DNA from: Salinispora mooreana
Lineage (GTDB): Bacteria; Actinomycetota; Actinomycetes; Mycobacteriales; Micromonosporaceae
Length of the DNA: 64,000 nucleotides
Assembly (NCBI RefSeq): GCF_000379065.1
Contig: NZ_KB900614.1
Span: 4,186,133 to 4,250,132, forward strand
Direction: 5' to 3'
The notes beneath the pieces were generated by a model. It had not been told where the DNA came from and made no database searches. It saw only the letters and a program-made list of their open reading frames with translations. The translations under genes were made by a program, and so were the position numbers. This document shows, one piece after another, positions 16,335-23,969 of this stretch; the first letter of the stretch is position 1; each line of letters opens with the position of its first letter.

Positions 16335-17284
16335 GTCTGGTTCACTTTCATCCCGCACCGACGGACATGACGTCCGCCAGGTCGAGGCCCCGACACCGTA
16401 CGCCTGCTTCATGACCGAACGGCGCCCCTACCCGTCCGACCTGTCCGACGCCCGCTGGGCCCTCATCGCCCCCCGCCTAACCGCCTGGCGGCAAGCCCGC
16501 ACCGACGCCGGCGTCAGCGGACGTACCCCCACCCACGACCTGCGCGACATCTTCAACGCCATCCTCTACATCAACCGCACCGGCATCGCCTGGCGCTACC
16601 TACCCCCACGACTTCCCGCCATACCGCACCGTCTACGGCTACTTCGCCGCCTGGAGCAAAGAAGGCATCTTCACCGAACTCAACTACCAGCTCACCGGCC
16701 TCGTCCGCGACCACCACGGCCGCACCATCACACCAACAGCCTCCATCATGGACAGCCAGAGCGTGAAGACCTCCACCAACGTCCCACTATCCACACACAG
16801 GGCCCAGACGCCGGAAAGAAAATCGTCGGCCGCAAACGCGGCATCATCACCGACACCCTCGGCCTCCTCCTCGCCGTCACCGTCACCGCCGCAAGCGCCA
16901 GCGACAACACCATCGGCATCAACCTGCTCAACCAGGCCACCACCACCCACCCCACCCTCACCAAAACCTGGGTCGACGCCGGCTTCACAAACCGCGTCGT
17001 CGAACACGGCGCCGCCCTCGGCGTCGACGTCGAGACCGTCACCAAAAACCCCCAAGCCAAAGGCTTCAGCGTGGTCAAACGGCGATGGGTCGTCGAACGC
17101 ACCATCGGCTGGCTCATGCACCACCGCCGACTCGTCCGCGACTACGAAGCACGACCCGACAACTCCGCCAGCATGATCACCCTCGCCATGATCGACAACC
17201 TCGCCAAACGCCTCACCGCCGAAACCACCCCAACCTGGCGAGAACCACTACAACCACAACACACACAAAATACGTGAATCAGAC
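16335..17284 (+). mobile_element. second type of IS5-family element, degenerate
   Basis: Candidate terminal repeats GTCTGGTTCAC (16335) and GTGAATCAGAC (ending 17284) match at 10 of 11 positions and enclose a transposase gene. The target duplication could not be fixed. It differs from the element at 14769 and lies about 150 bp from its end. Confidence 0.65.
16411..17277 (+). pseudogene. IS5-family transposase with internal out-of-frame stretch
   Basis: ATG 16411 opens MTERRPYPSDLSDARWALIAPRL and is in frame to WRYLPP. A shift at about 16605 puts roughly 60 codons out of frame; the correct frame there reads HDFPPYRTVYGYFAAWSKEG and then IMDSQSVKTSTNVP. A second shift near 16797 restores KKIVGRKRGIITDT through RRWVVERTIGWLMHHRR to the end. 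The two shifts compensate, leaving an open frame but a scrambled centre that includes the first catalytic Asp. Confidence 0.8.
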
Positions 17285-17678
17285 GTCCTCTCAGGCGTAA
17301 ACACACCACCACGATGAACGTTCGAGTAATGACCAAAGCCGATTCATCTGCGTAAACACGGGCGGAGTCGAGGGACTCGGACCCCTGACGACCCCACACT
17401 GTCAAGTGGAAGGCGTTCGAGGGTTCGATCCGCGCCGGACAGCGCTTCTGAGCGTCTACCCGGGGTCAGCCGTTTTGGCTGCCCCGGGCCTCTGCCCGGT
17501 CGAGGCCGCCGGCATCCCGCCCGAGGCGCTGCGTCGCGCGATCGCCCACGCCACCCAGGCCGGCCGCGCCGCCTGAACGGACCCGCGCTTGGGTGGCTGT
17601 CCCGTAACCGCAGATACGTGATCTTGGAATGGTTTTGTTGGGCGCTTGGATAATTGGCGTTGCCACCGGCCGAGGTAG
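17285..17678. other. gene-free stretch with tRNA-like scraps and a hairpin
   Basis: No convincing gene. GAGGGTTCGATCC (about 17417) and, on the other strand, GGGGTCCGAGTCCC (about 17370) look like T-arm fragments, but no partner halves were found. A strong hairpin CCCGGGGTCAGCC/GGCTGCCCCGGG (17459-17488) resembles a terminator. Confidence 0.4.
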
Positions 17679-18755
17679 TTACGGCAGGAGCAGGTCGTGG
17701 ATGTTCCAGGCGAGCTTCCCGGCGGACCAGGAGGTGTTCGCGCAGATGGCGACGTCGATGTTGAGGCTCGGGTAGTGGTAGAGGCGGGTGCTGACGCCGT
17801 CTTCCTCGCCGGTGTGGCCCCACCGGATGACGGTGCCGTCGTCGTCGAGGATCGACATGACGCCGTAGCCGTAGCGCCAGAGGTAGCCGCGGACCTTCTC
17901 CTCGCGCTCGGCGACTCGGGGGGCGAGCATCTCGGCCACGGCCTGATCCGGTAGCAGGGCGCCGGCGCGCAGGGCCTGGGTGAAGGCGATCAGGTCGGCG
18001 GCGGTGGCGGTGGCGCCGCCGTCGGCGGCCGGCTCTGGGGTGGTGGCGTAGATGTTGCGGGTCCAGCCGGTGATCGCGCCGGTGCCGTCGTGGGCGGGGA
18101 TATAGCCGTCGGCGACCCGCGGCGCGTCGGCTTCCAGAGGCAGGAAGTCGGTGTCGGTCATGGCGGCGGGGCCGAAGACGTGCTTGCGCAGGTGCTCGGC
18201 GAACGGCGCCATGGTGAGCTGCTCGATGAGCATGCCGAGCAGGATGTAGCTGGCGCCGTTGTACTCGTGCCGCTCACCTGGAGGGAAGCGGGCCGGTTTG
18301 TCGGCGAACAGCGGCAGGTAGTCGGCGTTACGACGCAGCAGATACACCGGGTGCGTGCGGAGCAGTTCGGCCCAGGTGGCCTCCCAGTCGCCGGTCTCGT
18401 CGAACCAGTCGGCGATACCTCCGGTCATGGTCAACAGCTGCCGCACTGTCACCTGCGCCGAGATCGTGGTGTCGGCCAGGTCGAGCAGCTCGACGATGGG
18501 TGCGTCGAGGTCGAGCAGGCCCCGCTCGACGAGTTGCAGGACCCCGACCGCGGTGAACATCTTCGACACCGACGCCACCCGGAAACGGGTATCGAGGGTG
18601 TGGGGCACCTGCCAGGCCCGCTGCGCCAACCCGGTCACGCAGGCGTGCAGGGTGTCCTCGCCGCGGCGGATCAGGACCACGCCGGAGAAGCCGTCCGTCT
18701 CGGCGGCGCGTGCGACAGCGGCCGGAATGTCGGCCAGTACGGAACTTTCGGGCAT
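17679..18755 (-). CDS. serine hydrolase, beta-lactamase/DD-peptidase family
   Basis: 358 aa, complete. The class C beta-lactamase-like fold has an SxxK at S62-VS-K65 (VASVSKMFT), the Tyr motif in RHEYNGASY around residue 165, and an HTG box (RWGHTGEEDG) near 315, where KTG stands in true beta-lactamases. No obvious signal peptide, so a cytoplasmic esterase or D-aminopeptidase-like activity is as likely as peptidoglycan work. It stands alone; the start at 18755 (MPESSVLADI) follows GGAGAAGCC. Confidence 0.88.
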   Translation of the reverse strand: MPESSVLADIPAAVARAAETDGFSGVVLIRRGEDTLHACVTGLAQRAWQVPHTLDTRFRVASVSKMFTAVGVLQLVERGLLDLDAPIVELLDLADTTISAQVTVRQLLTMTGGIADWFDETGDWEATWAELLRTHPVYLLRRNADYLPLFADKPARFPPGERHEYNGASYILLGMLIEQLTMAPFAEHLRKHVFGPAAMTDTDFLPLEADAPRVADGYIPAHDGTGAITGWTRNIYATTPEPAADGGATATAADLIAFTQALRAGALLPDQAVAEMLAPRVAEREEKVRGYLWRYGYGVMSILDDDGTVIRWGHTGEEDGVSTRLYHYPSLNIDVAICANTSWSAGKLAWNIHDLLLP

Positions 18756-18836
18756 CGTGGCTTCTCCTGGGGTCGCGAGGTCGGGCGGGAGTACCCGGCG
18801 GGATCGTAACGACTGATCATTGTCGCGACCACCGAT

Positions 18837-19073
18837 TTAGGACGTGCACATCGCGACCAGCAGCATGCCCAGGAGCACCAGAGTGCCCTCGGTGGCCACC
18901 TCCAGTACCGGGCCGAACCACGACGGTGCGCTCGCCGTTGCCCCGATGACCGCTCGGTACCCGGACACCGAAACTCCGTCGGTAACCTGCACCGCCCTGG
19001 ACTGGCCCAACCCGCCCGGAGAAAGCCAGGCGACCGTTGCCGCGACCGCTGTCAAGACGCCGACCGCCGCCAA
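18837..19073 (-). pseudogene. membrane protein fragment
   Basis: 78 codons with two hydrophobic stretches (MAAVGVLTAVAATVAWLSP and EVATEGTLVLLGMLLVAMC). It ends abruptly in MCTS and resembles the first part of a PAP2-type phosphatase (the SAPSWFGPVLEVATEGTL region), but the catalytic motifs are absent. Probably a truncated gene. Confidence 0.35.
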
Positions 19074-19084
19074 CGTCCGGGCTC

Positions 19085-19210
19085 TTCAGGCGGCTGCATG
19101 CCTACCTGCGCTGGCACAACGCCAACGCCCGCCACCCCGACGTCCTGGCCGCCCAATGCCGCGAACGCGCCTTCACCCGCAGCGAACGACAACGACGATG
19201 GGGTCAGCCA
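19085..19210 (+). pseudogene. transposase C-terminal scrap
   Basis: About 42 codons (RRLHAYLRWHNANARHPDVLA, then RRERARxRSERQRRWG-like) resemble the end of an actinobacterial transposase. No start and no catalytic part. Confidence 0.35.
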
Positions 19211-19283
19211 GCTAGGAGCCTTGTGGGCGAGGACCGCCGCCAATGCGCGACCGGCGTACTATCGCTGTTCCGGGAGGTAGGGC

Positions 19284-19535
19284 ATGCGTGGCTGGATGGA
19301 TGGGGTCGTCACCCTTCTGGGCGTGCTCTCCGCCTTTCTCGCCAGCATCGCCGCGGTCAGTGGTCTGATCGTTCTCCTCGGTGAAGTTGTCGATGAACCT
19401 CATTCGGTGGGTCGGCTCGGGTCTGGCTGGTTCCTGCTCGCCGCGGGTGGGCTGTTTCTCTGCTCATTCGTGCTGCGCACGTGGTACCGGGCGCGGTCCG
19501 GTGACCCGCTCGACGCCGGGCGTGACCGTTTTTGA
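19284..19535 (+). CDS. small two-helix membrane protein
   Basis: 83 aa from ATG 19284, preceded by GGGAGG. Two membrane helices: VVTLLGVLSAFLASIAAVSGLIVLL and GWFLLAAGGLFLCSFVL. A short basic/acidic C-terminus ends in RDRF. No family recognised. The 3' end meets the broken XRE gene on the other strand. Confidence 0.55.
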   Translation: MRGWMDGVVTLLGVLSAFLASIAAVSGLIVLLGEVVDEPHSVGRLGSGWFLLAAGGLFLCSFVLRTWYRARSGDPLDAGRDRF

Positions 19536-19668
19536 GCACTGAAAGGTTCACCGTACTCACACCCACCCGCTCCGAGAGCTCGACCAAGGTCATGCCACGA
19601 GCGAGCAGCAACTCGTCCAGGCGGACAGCGATCCGGTGGCCCGGCTCGTTCGAGGGGTGCGCCGTCAC
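19526..19668 (-). pseudogene. XRE regulator (DUF2975-partner type), C-terminally truncated
   Basis: GTG 19668 opens MTAHPSNEPGHRIAVRLDELL and contains a Cro/C1 HTH (MTLVELSERVGVSTVNLSVLKNG) typical of ~75-aa regulators that follow DUF2975 genes. It loses homology after LKNGHA. GTGA overlap with the DUF2975 tail upstream. Confidence 0.7.
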
Positions 19669-19790
19669 ACCAGGCCGTCAACATCGGCTCGCAGCCGCAC
19701 GCCGTGTCGGAACACCTCGGCAAACAACAGAACGACGGTGCCTACTGCCAGGGGTGTGAAGGAGAACGAGAAGACGACATCCAGGACTCC
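19665..19790 (-). pseudogene. DUF2975 membrane protein, C-terminal remnant
   Basis: The frame ends ...TPLAVGTVVLLFAEVFRHGVRL then RADVDGLV and stop, the usual C-terminus of DUF2975 proteins that pair with the small XRE regulator. The rest of the gene is missing upstream. Confidence 0.65.
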
Positions 19791-19965
19791 GGCGGCGGAT
19801 GAACGGGCGACTCATCTGTCCTTCATGTCGCCCAATGTTTGGTCCACCAAGGACGCATAACGATGAACGATATGGCGGGGGCCCACCACCACAGCTCACC
19901 CCGGGCGGGTGACCCGCCGTCGTCGCGCCGCCCGGACGGTGATCCGCCGTCGCCGTGCCGGCCCC

Positions 19966-20574
19966 TCAGCGTGAGTAGTACTCGACGACGAGTTGCTCCT
20001 GGCAGATGACCGGCACCTCGGACCGCAGCGGTAGCCGGAGCAGTCGTACGGTCAGGTTGGCGAGGTCGGCCGACAGGTAGGGCGCGGACTTCTCCGTAGC
20101 GTGTGCTCCTGCCGCCGCGACGACGAAGGGCGCCTTGGTGCGGCTGCGGGCTGCGACCGCAATGACGTCACCCGGGCGTACCCGGGCCGATGGGCGGTCG
20201 ACCCGGCGTCCGTTCACCGTGATGTGTCGGTGGGTGACCGTCTGTCGGGCCTGATAGATCGTCCGCGCCAGCCCAGAACGCAGCACCAGTGCGTCCAACC
20301 TGGTCTCCAGGTCGATGATGAGGGCCTCGCCGGTCTTGCTCTCCAGCCGGGCGGCCCGGGTGAACGCCTGCCGAAGTTGCCCTTCGTTGACGTGGTACTG
20401 CGCCTTCAGCCGCTGCTTCTCCAGGAGCCGGATCTTGTAGTCGCTGGTGCTCTTGCGGGATCGACCGTGCTGACCGGGTGGGAAGGGGCGGCGTTCGAAG
20501 TGGCGCACGCACTTCGGGGTCAGGGGGATGCCGAGGGCGCGGGAGCGCTTGACCTTGGGGCGGGACTGGTTCAT
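19966..20574 (-). CDS. rpsD: 30S ribosomal protein S4, paralogue under iron-box control
   Basis: 202 aa with a complete S4 architecture: N-terminal domain (MNQSRPKVKRSRALGIPLTPKC, PPGQHGRSRK) and S4 RNA-binding domain (RLDALVLRSGLARTIYQARQTVTHRHITVNGRRVD). Only two Cys and no CxxC zinc motif. It is not in the usual rpsM-rpsK-rpsD-rpoA context. It is instead divergent from a DUF2470 gene across 48 bp that contain an IdeR-like box. Probably an alternative S4 made when iron is low; a separate housekeeping S4 is expected elsewhere. Gene symbol by family only. Confidence 0.93.
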   Translation of the reverse strand: MNQSRPKVKRSRALGIPLTPKCVRHFERRPFPPGQHGRSRKSTSDYKIRLLEKQRLKAQYHVNEGQLRQAFTRAARLESKTGEALIIDLETRLDALVLRSGLARTIYQARQTVTHRHITVNGRRVDRPSARVRPGDVIAVAARSRTKAPFVVAAAGAHATEKSAPYLSADLANLTVRLLRLPLRSEVPVICQEQLVVEYYSR

Positions 20575-20589
20575 TCTACACCTCTCTAG

Positions 20590-20608
20590 TAAGGTAAGCC
20601 TAACCTAA
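20590..20608. promoter_or_regulatory. IdeR/DmdR-like iron box
   Basis: TAAGGTAAGCCTAACCTAA matches 16 of 19 positions of the IdeR/DtxR consensus TTAGGTTAGGCTAACCTAA. It is the centre of the 48-bp divergent region between the S4 paralogue and the DUF2470 gene, so it can control both. Confidence 0.75.
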
Positions 20609-20622
20609 TAGGAGGTGGCAGG

Positions 20623-21372
20623 TTGAGCAACACCTACCCCGAGGCTTCCGCGCAGCGGCTGCGGACGATCGTCGCCGCGGCCACCTCGCTGGAGCTGCGG
20701 ACACCCGGGCACCGAGCCGACCTGATCAACCGGCACACGCTCGATCCGAGTGGCCGGATCCGGATGGATCTCCCGATAAACAGCCGGCTAGCCACCGACA
20801 TCACCCGTCAACGCGAGGTCGCGGCGGTCGTTGAGATCACCGATGTGGCGCCGACGCCGGTCCGGGAGCGTGTCCGCGGCCGTGCCACGCTCAGTGGTTG
20901 GCTCACCCCGATCGCCCCCGGCGACAGCGAGGACCTCACCCCGGTCGCCCCCGCCGACGCCGGCGACAACGAGGACCTGATCGTCGGGTTTGACCTCGCC
21001 GCCGTCGAGCTCACCGTCGACGGGGTCACCACGACGGTGGATCCGGATGACTTCGCCACCGCCGAGCCGGACCCGCTCGCCGCCGAGGAGGCGGAACTTC
21101 TCTGCCACCTCGACCGCCACCATCCGCGTACGGTCGAATCGCTCTGCCGTCTGGTCGCACCACGGCACCGGTACGGCGTACGGCGGGTCGTCCCGATTCG
21201 CCTGGACCGGCACGGACTGGTGCTTCGGCTGGAGCGGGTGGGCGGCCACCGCGACGTCCGGCTTGGGTTCACCCCGGCGTTGCGTCACCCGGACGAGCTC
21301 CGTGAACGCATGTCCGCGCTGGTTGAGCGGGGTGCCGCCTGCGGCCGGCGCTCCCGGACCTGGCTCGGTTGA
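20623..21372 (+). CDS. DUF2470 (haem/iron-utilisation-like) protein
   Basis: 249 aa, TTG start with GGAGGTGGCAGG upstream. The N-terminal part is a split-barrel, FMN-binding-like region; the C-terminal ~95 residues are DUF2470 (EAELLCHLDRHHPRTVESLCRL, VVPIRLDRHGLVLRLE). DUF2470 proteins of the HugZ/HutZ/pyridoxamine-oxidase superfamily act in haem degradation. The iron box upstream agrees with a role in iron acquisition. The typical flavin or haem ligands cannot be assigned with certainty. Confidence 0.8.
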   Translation: MSNTYPEASAQRLRTIVAAATSLELRTPGHRADLINRHTLDPSGRIRMDLPINSRLATDITRQREVAAVVEITDVAPTPVRERVRGRATLSGWLTPIAPGDSEDLTPVAPADAGDNEDLIVGFDLAAVELTVDGVTTTVDPDDFATAEPDPLAAEEAELLCHLDRHHPRTVESLCRLVAPRHRYGVRRVVPIRLDRHGLVLRLERVGGHRDVRLGFTPALRHPDELRERMSALVERGAACGRRSRTWLG

Positions 21373-21402
21373 CGATCAGCCCGGTACGGGCTGAGTCGAC
21401 GA

Positions 21403-22308
21403 TCAGACTGAGGGAATCCCGCACTCCGCCGCTGGCAGCTCGCAGGCGGCTGCCGGAGTGGCGGCCGTGCCGTGGGGCGAGCCGCTGGACCGGTGCGGTG
21501 TGGCCTTGGCCAGCAAGCCCCGCAACCCCGCAGTGAGGTCGGCGCTGGAGGTGACCCGGCGGGCGAAGGGCAGCCGGACATCGAGGTGTCCGTCTGGTGC
21601 CTCGGCGCGCAGCACGACGCCGTCGGCGTCGACCGCAACCGGTACGACACGCGTCGCCTTTGCCGTCAATTCCGGGTTGACCAGGGTCGTGAGCTGGTCC
21701 ACCGCGTCCCGGTGGTGCCGGATCAGATGCTGAAGATGGGCGGCTTCGACCGCGGCGAGCGGATCCGGGCAGGTCGCGCGGTAGGTGCTGGTGCCCACCA
21801 GGGCTTCGTCGTCGCCGCCGGTGACCGCGACCTCGACCGGTTCGATCGTCCAGAGGGCGACGGGGGGCAGGTCGAGCAGGGACATCACCGTGTCGGCGTC
21901 GCAGGACTCCAGGCTCGCCGGGTCGAATCGGTGCGCGGTGCCCGTTACCCGCACTCTGGCCCGCACCCGGGAGCGGACGGCGACCGGGACGAGCTGCGTT
22001 ACGTCGAGCTGCACCTCGCCGGGTCGCCCGCGGGCGGCCACCAGTAGTCCGCCGGTCGGGCTCATCGCGTCGACCGCCAGGATCACCGTGCCGTCGGGCA
22101 GCACGGCGTGTGACTGGATCAGATCAACGGCGGTGTCGCCGAGACGCAGCCGCAGGGACGTGGCGGTGGAGAGTGCGGAGCGCGAGATCACCGCGTGGTG
22201 GTCGGTCGGCAGGATGCGGGTGCCCACGAGTGCTGTTTCCGACATCGCCCCACGGGCGAGCGCTGAACTGGTCAGACTCGCTGGCCAGTCGCCTGGATGG
22301 AACGCCAT
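21403..22308 (-). CDS. DUF2470 family protein, second copy
   Basis: 301 aa, same organisation as the 20623 product: a beta-rich N-terminal part (ISRSALSTATSLRLRLGDTAVDL) and DUF2470 (EAAHLQHLIRHHRDAVDQLTTL, RVVPVAVDADGVVLRAEA). The genes are convergent, so this is a paralogue and not an operon partner. ATG 22308; ATG 22245 (MSETALVG) is possible. An IdeR-like box lies 55 bp upstream. Confidence 0.78.
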   Translation of the reverse strand: MAFHPGDWPASLTSSALARGAMSETALVGTRILPTDHHAVISRSALSTATSLRLRLGDTAVDLIQSHAVLPDGTVILAVDAMSPTGGLLVAARGRPGEVQLDVTQLVPVAVRSRVRARVRVTGTAHRFDPASLESCDADTVMSLLDLPPVALWTIEPVEVAVTGGDDEALVGTSTYRATCPDPLAAVEAAHLQHLIRHHRDAVDQLTTLVNPELTAKATRVVPVAVDADGVVLRAEAPDGHLDVRLPFARRVTSSADLTAGLRGLLAKATPHRSSGSPHGTAATPAAACELPAAECGIPSV

Positions 22309-22362
22309 GTAGTCCCCTCGGCCATGGAAGTGAAGTGAACTCGGCCTCGGGACCCGACTCTA

Positions 22363-22381
22363 ATAGGTAAGGCTAACCTTG
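22363..22381. promoter_or_regulatory. IdeR/DmdR-like iron box
   Basis: ATAGGTAAGGCTAACCTTG matches 15 of 19 positions of the IdeR consensus, upstream of the second DUF2470 gene. Confidence 0.7.
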
Positions 22382-22475
22382 CCAAGCACGATACTCGAAT
22401 GCCGATGTCGCAGGTGAGGCAGTTCACCGCGGCTGGTGGGGGTCGGGCGACCACCGCGGGCTGGCTGAGTACACA

Positions 22476-22509
22476 CCAAAGCCCCCGGCTGCTCAGCCGA
22501 GGGCTTTGG
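22476..22509. terminator. hairpin terminator
   Basis: CCAAAGCCCCCGGCT/AGCCGAGGGCTTTGG-type stem with a short loop, just downstream of the DUF1540 gene (- strand). Confidence 0.75.
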
Positions 22510-22529
22510 GTGGACCGGTGTGCCGGCTG

Positions 22530-22826
22530 TCAGGCGGGCCGGAAGGTGAGGCAGTCGCTCGCAGTGGCGCCGGGGCCGACGGTGATGGACTCGGCGGTGC
22601 AGGCGAGGTTGGTGTTGAAGGTGCACTCGGAGCGGGCGCAGGCACCCACCGCGCCGGTCACCTCGGCGATCCCGCCGGAGACGGCGGACTCCACGAACGT
22701 CGCGCAGGACGCGGCGTCACCCGCCGAGGCCACGGTGATCGCGGGAGCGTGGCAGCCCCCGTCGTTGAAGCTGCACGCCGTGGCGGCGCATTCACGTACC
22801 GGGGGTGACTGCAGCAGAGTCTTCAT
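22530..22826 (-). CDS. tandem DUF1540 protein
   Basis: 98 aa from ATG 22826 (GGAGG 5 nt upstream). Two DUF1540 modules with conserved Cys: CAATACSFNDGGCHAPAITV...ASCATF at ~12-44 and CARSECTFNTNLACTAESITV...SDCLTF at ~62-95. The Cys pattern suggests metal binding. The regularly spaced duplicated module, iron-box neighbourhood and own terminator suggest a metal-responsive small protein. Molecular role unknown. Confidence 0.85.
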   Translation of the reverse strand: MKTLLQSPPVRECAATACSFNDGGCHAPAITVASAGDAASCATFVESAVSGGIAEVTGAVGACARSECTFNTNLACTAESITVGPGATASDCLTFRPA

Positions 22827-22838
22827 TGATGCCTCCAA

Positions 22839-23130
22839 GGCCGTGCGGGCCGGCAGGCCGGAACGAGCCAGCGCGGCGTAACAAGGTGTCAGTCAGTATT
22901 GCCGCAGCGGCGAGACGCAAACGTTGAGCCGATGAAGTCTGCGGGTTTTTCCGACAGGAAACACTGTAGCAGTAAACCTCGCCCAGTAAGGAGTAATCAT
23001 GTTTCGTTTTTGGCCATGCTTGAGCGAGGTAAGTAAGCCTTACCTAGGTTAGGTAAGTCTAGCTTTGCCTGCCTGCTAAACCTAGTTGAAGCACTAGTTC
23101 CGGCGTTTTACTTCGGCGATTCTAGGCAGG
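22839..23130. promoter_or_regulatory. gene-free region with clustered iron-box-like sites
   Basis: Low-GC stretch. At 23029-23067 two overlapping IdeR-like sites (GTAAGTAAGCCTTACCTAG and TTAGGTAAGTCTAGCTTTG, about 13/19 each) lie 200 bp upstream of the DUF1540 gene. No other gene is seen here. Confidence 0.5.
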
Positions 23131-23201
23131 ATGTCAGCCAAACTCCGACCCGTTTGAGTGATGGTCACCCGTTGGCGGGCGAAGGGTGGCCGGGCGGGTT
23201 T

Positions 23202-23400
23202 CGGCCCTCAGGCGTACCGGCGGTGGTGGAGCCGAGTGGCCACCGGAGCCGCCACGCCGAGGATCATGCCGAGTCCGCTGGCACCTTCCGCCGACGTGGC
23301 GACCAGCGAGATCGCTGCGCGGAAGACGCGCAGCGACGACGTGACCGATGATGAGGTCCCGACCCTGAATCGCGTATTCGTGCTCCACTGCTCTCCTTCC
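23202..23400 (-). pseudogene. unidentified coding remnant
   Basis: A good start (GGAAGGAG then GTG 23390; VEHEYAIQGRDL) is followed by a stretch whose third-position GC is highest in another frame (VFRAAISLVATSAEGASGLG then MILGVAAPVATRL). This suggests a frameshifted small membrane protein. No family recognised. Confidence 0.3.
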
Positions 23401-23467
23401 GCTGCTGTCCTGTGGCGGCGGCGCCGGCACCGTCAAAAGGGTCAGGGGCGGCTCCGCTGGCCGAAAT

Positions 23468-23505
23468 GTATATGGCATATACGGATAGCTATACGCTATA
23501 CGCGG
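23468..23505 (+). promoter_or_regulatory. palindromic operator-like region
   Basis: GTATAT-GGC-ATATAC (23468-23482, 6-bp arms), followed by the tandem words GCTATAC GCTATAC (23488-23501). AT-rich in a GC-rich background. It looks like a TetR-type operator, directly before the TetR C-terminal remnant. Confidence 0.5.
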
Positions 23506-23525
23506 CTAGCGTGAGGTGTCAGCGG

Positions 23526-23944
23526 ATGCTGCGGGCCCAGGTCAGCCAACCGATAGGCCCCCACCAACTGGCCTGGTTCGAGGCGCTGCTGGCCGTCATC
23601 AAAGACATCGGCCTGACGTACGAGGAGATGGTGTCGCTCGCCCTCTTTCTCACCGGCGCCACCCGGGGCCTGGCCCGGATCTCCACCGACCTCGCCCGGG
23701 CTGCCGGCGAGGATGACCTGATCCCCTTCGGGGAGGCGCTGGCCGCGGTGGCCCGCCCGGACCGCTTCCCCACCTCAGCGCCCTGCGCTCTGCCGGCGCC
23801 TTCGACATCCCGGCGGGCGCCTTCGACATTCCGGCTGGGGCCGCCGGCGGGGCCACCAGCACCGATCCCAACCTGAAGTTCGGCCTGCGACAGCTGATCG
23901 AGGGCATCAAGGCCCACGTCGCCGCCCGCGCGGAAAGGGGCTAG
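23526..23944 (+). pseudogene. TetR-family regulator, C-terminal domain remnant
   Basis: The frame carries a TetR_C-like ligand domain (HQLAWFEALLAVIKDIGLTY, LALFLTGATRGLARISTDLA). It shifts at about 23770, and the next frame continues LSALRSAGAFDIPAGAFDIP to KFGLRQLIEGIKAHVAARAERG, stop at 23944. The helix-turn-helix half is missing upstream, so it cannot bind DNA in the usual way. The repeated FDIPAGA unit is a small internal duplication. Confidence 0.7.
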
Positions 23945-23969
23945 CCGTTGCTCGCCGCCCTCGGTGCAC

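Noticed and set aside
16330..17290. Target-site duplication for the third IS
   Set aside because: Candidate ends could be aligned, but no consistent flanking duplication was seen.
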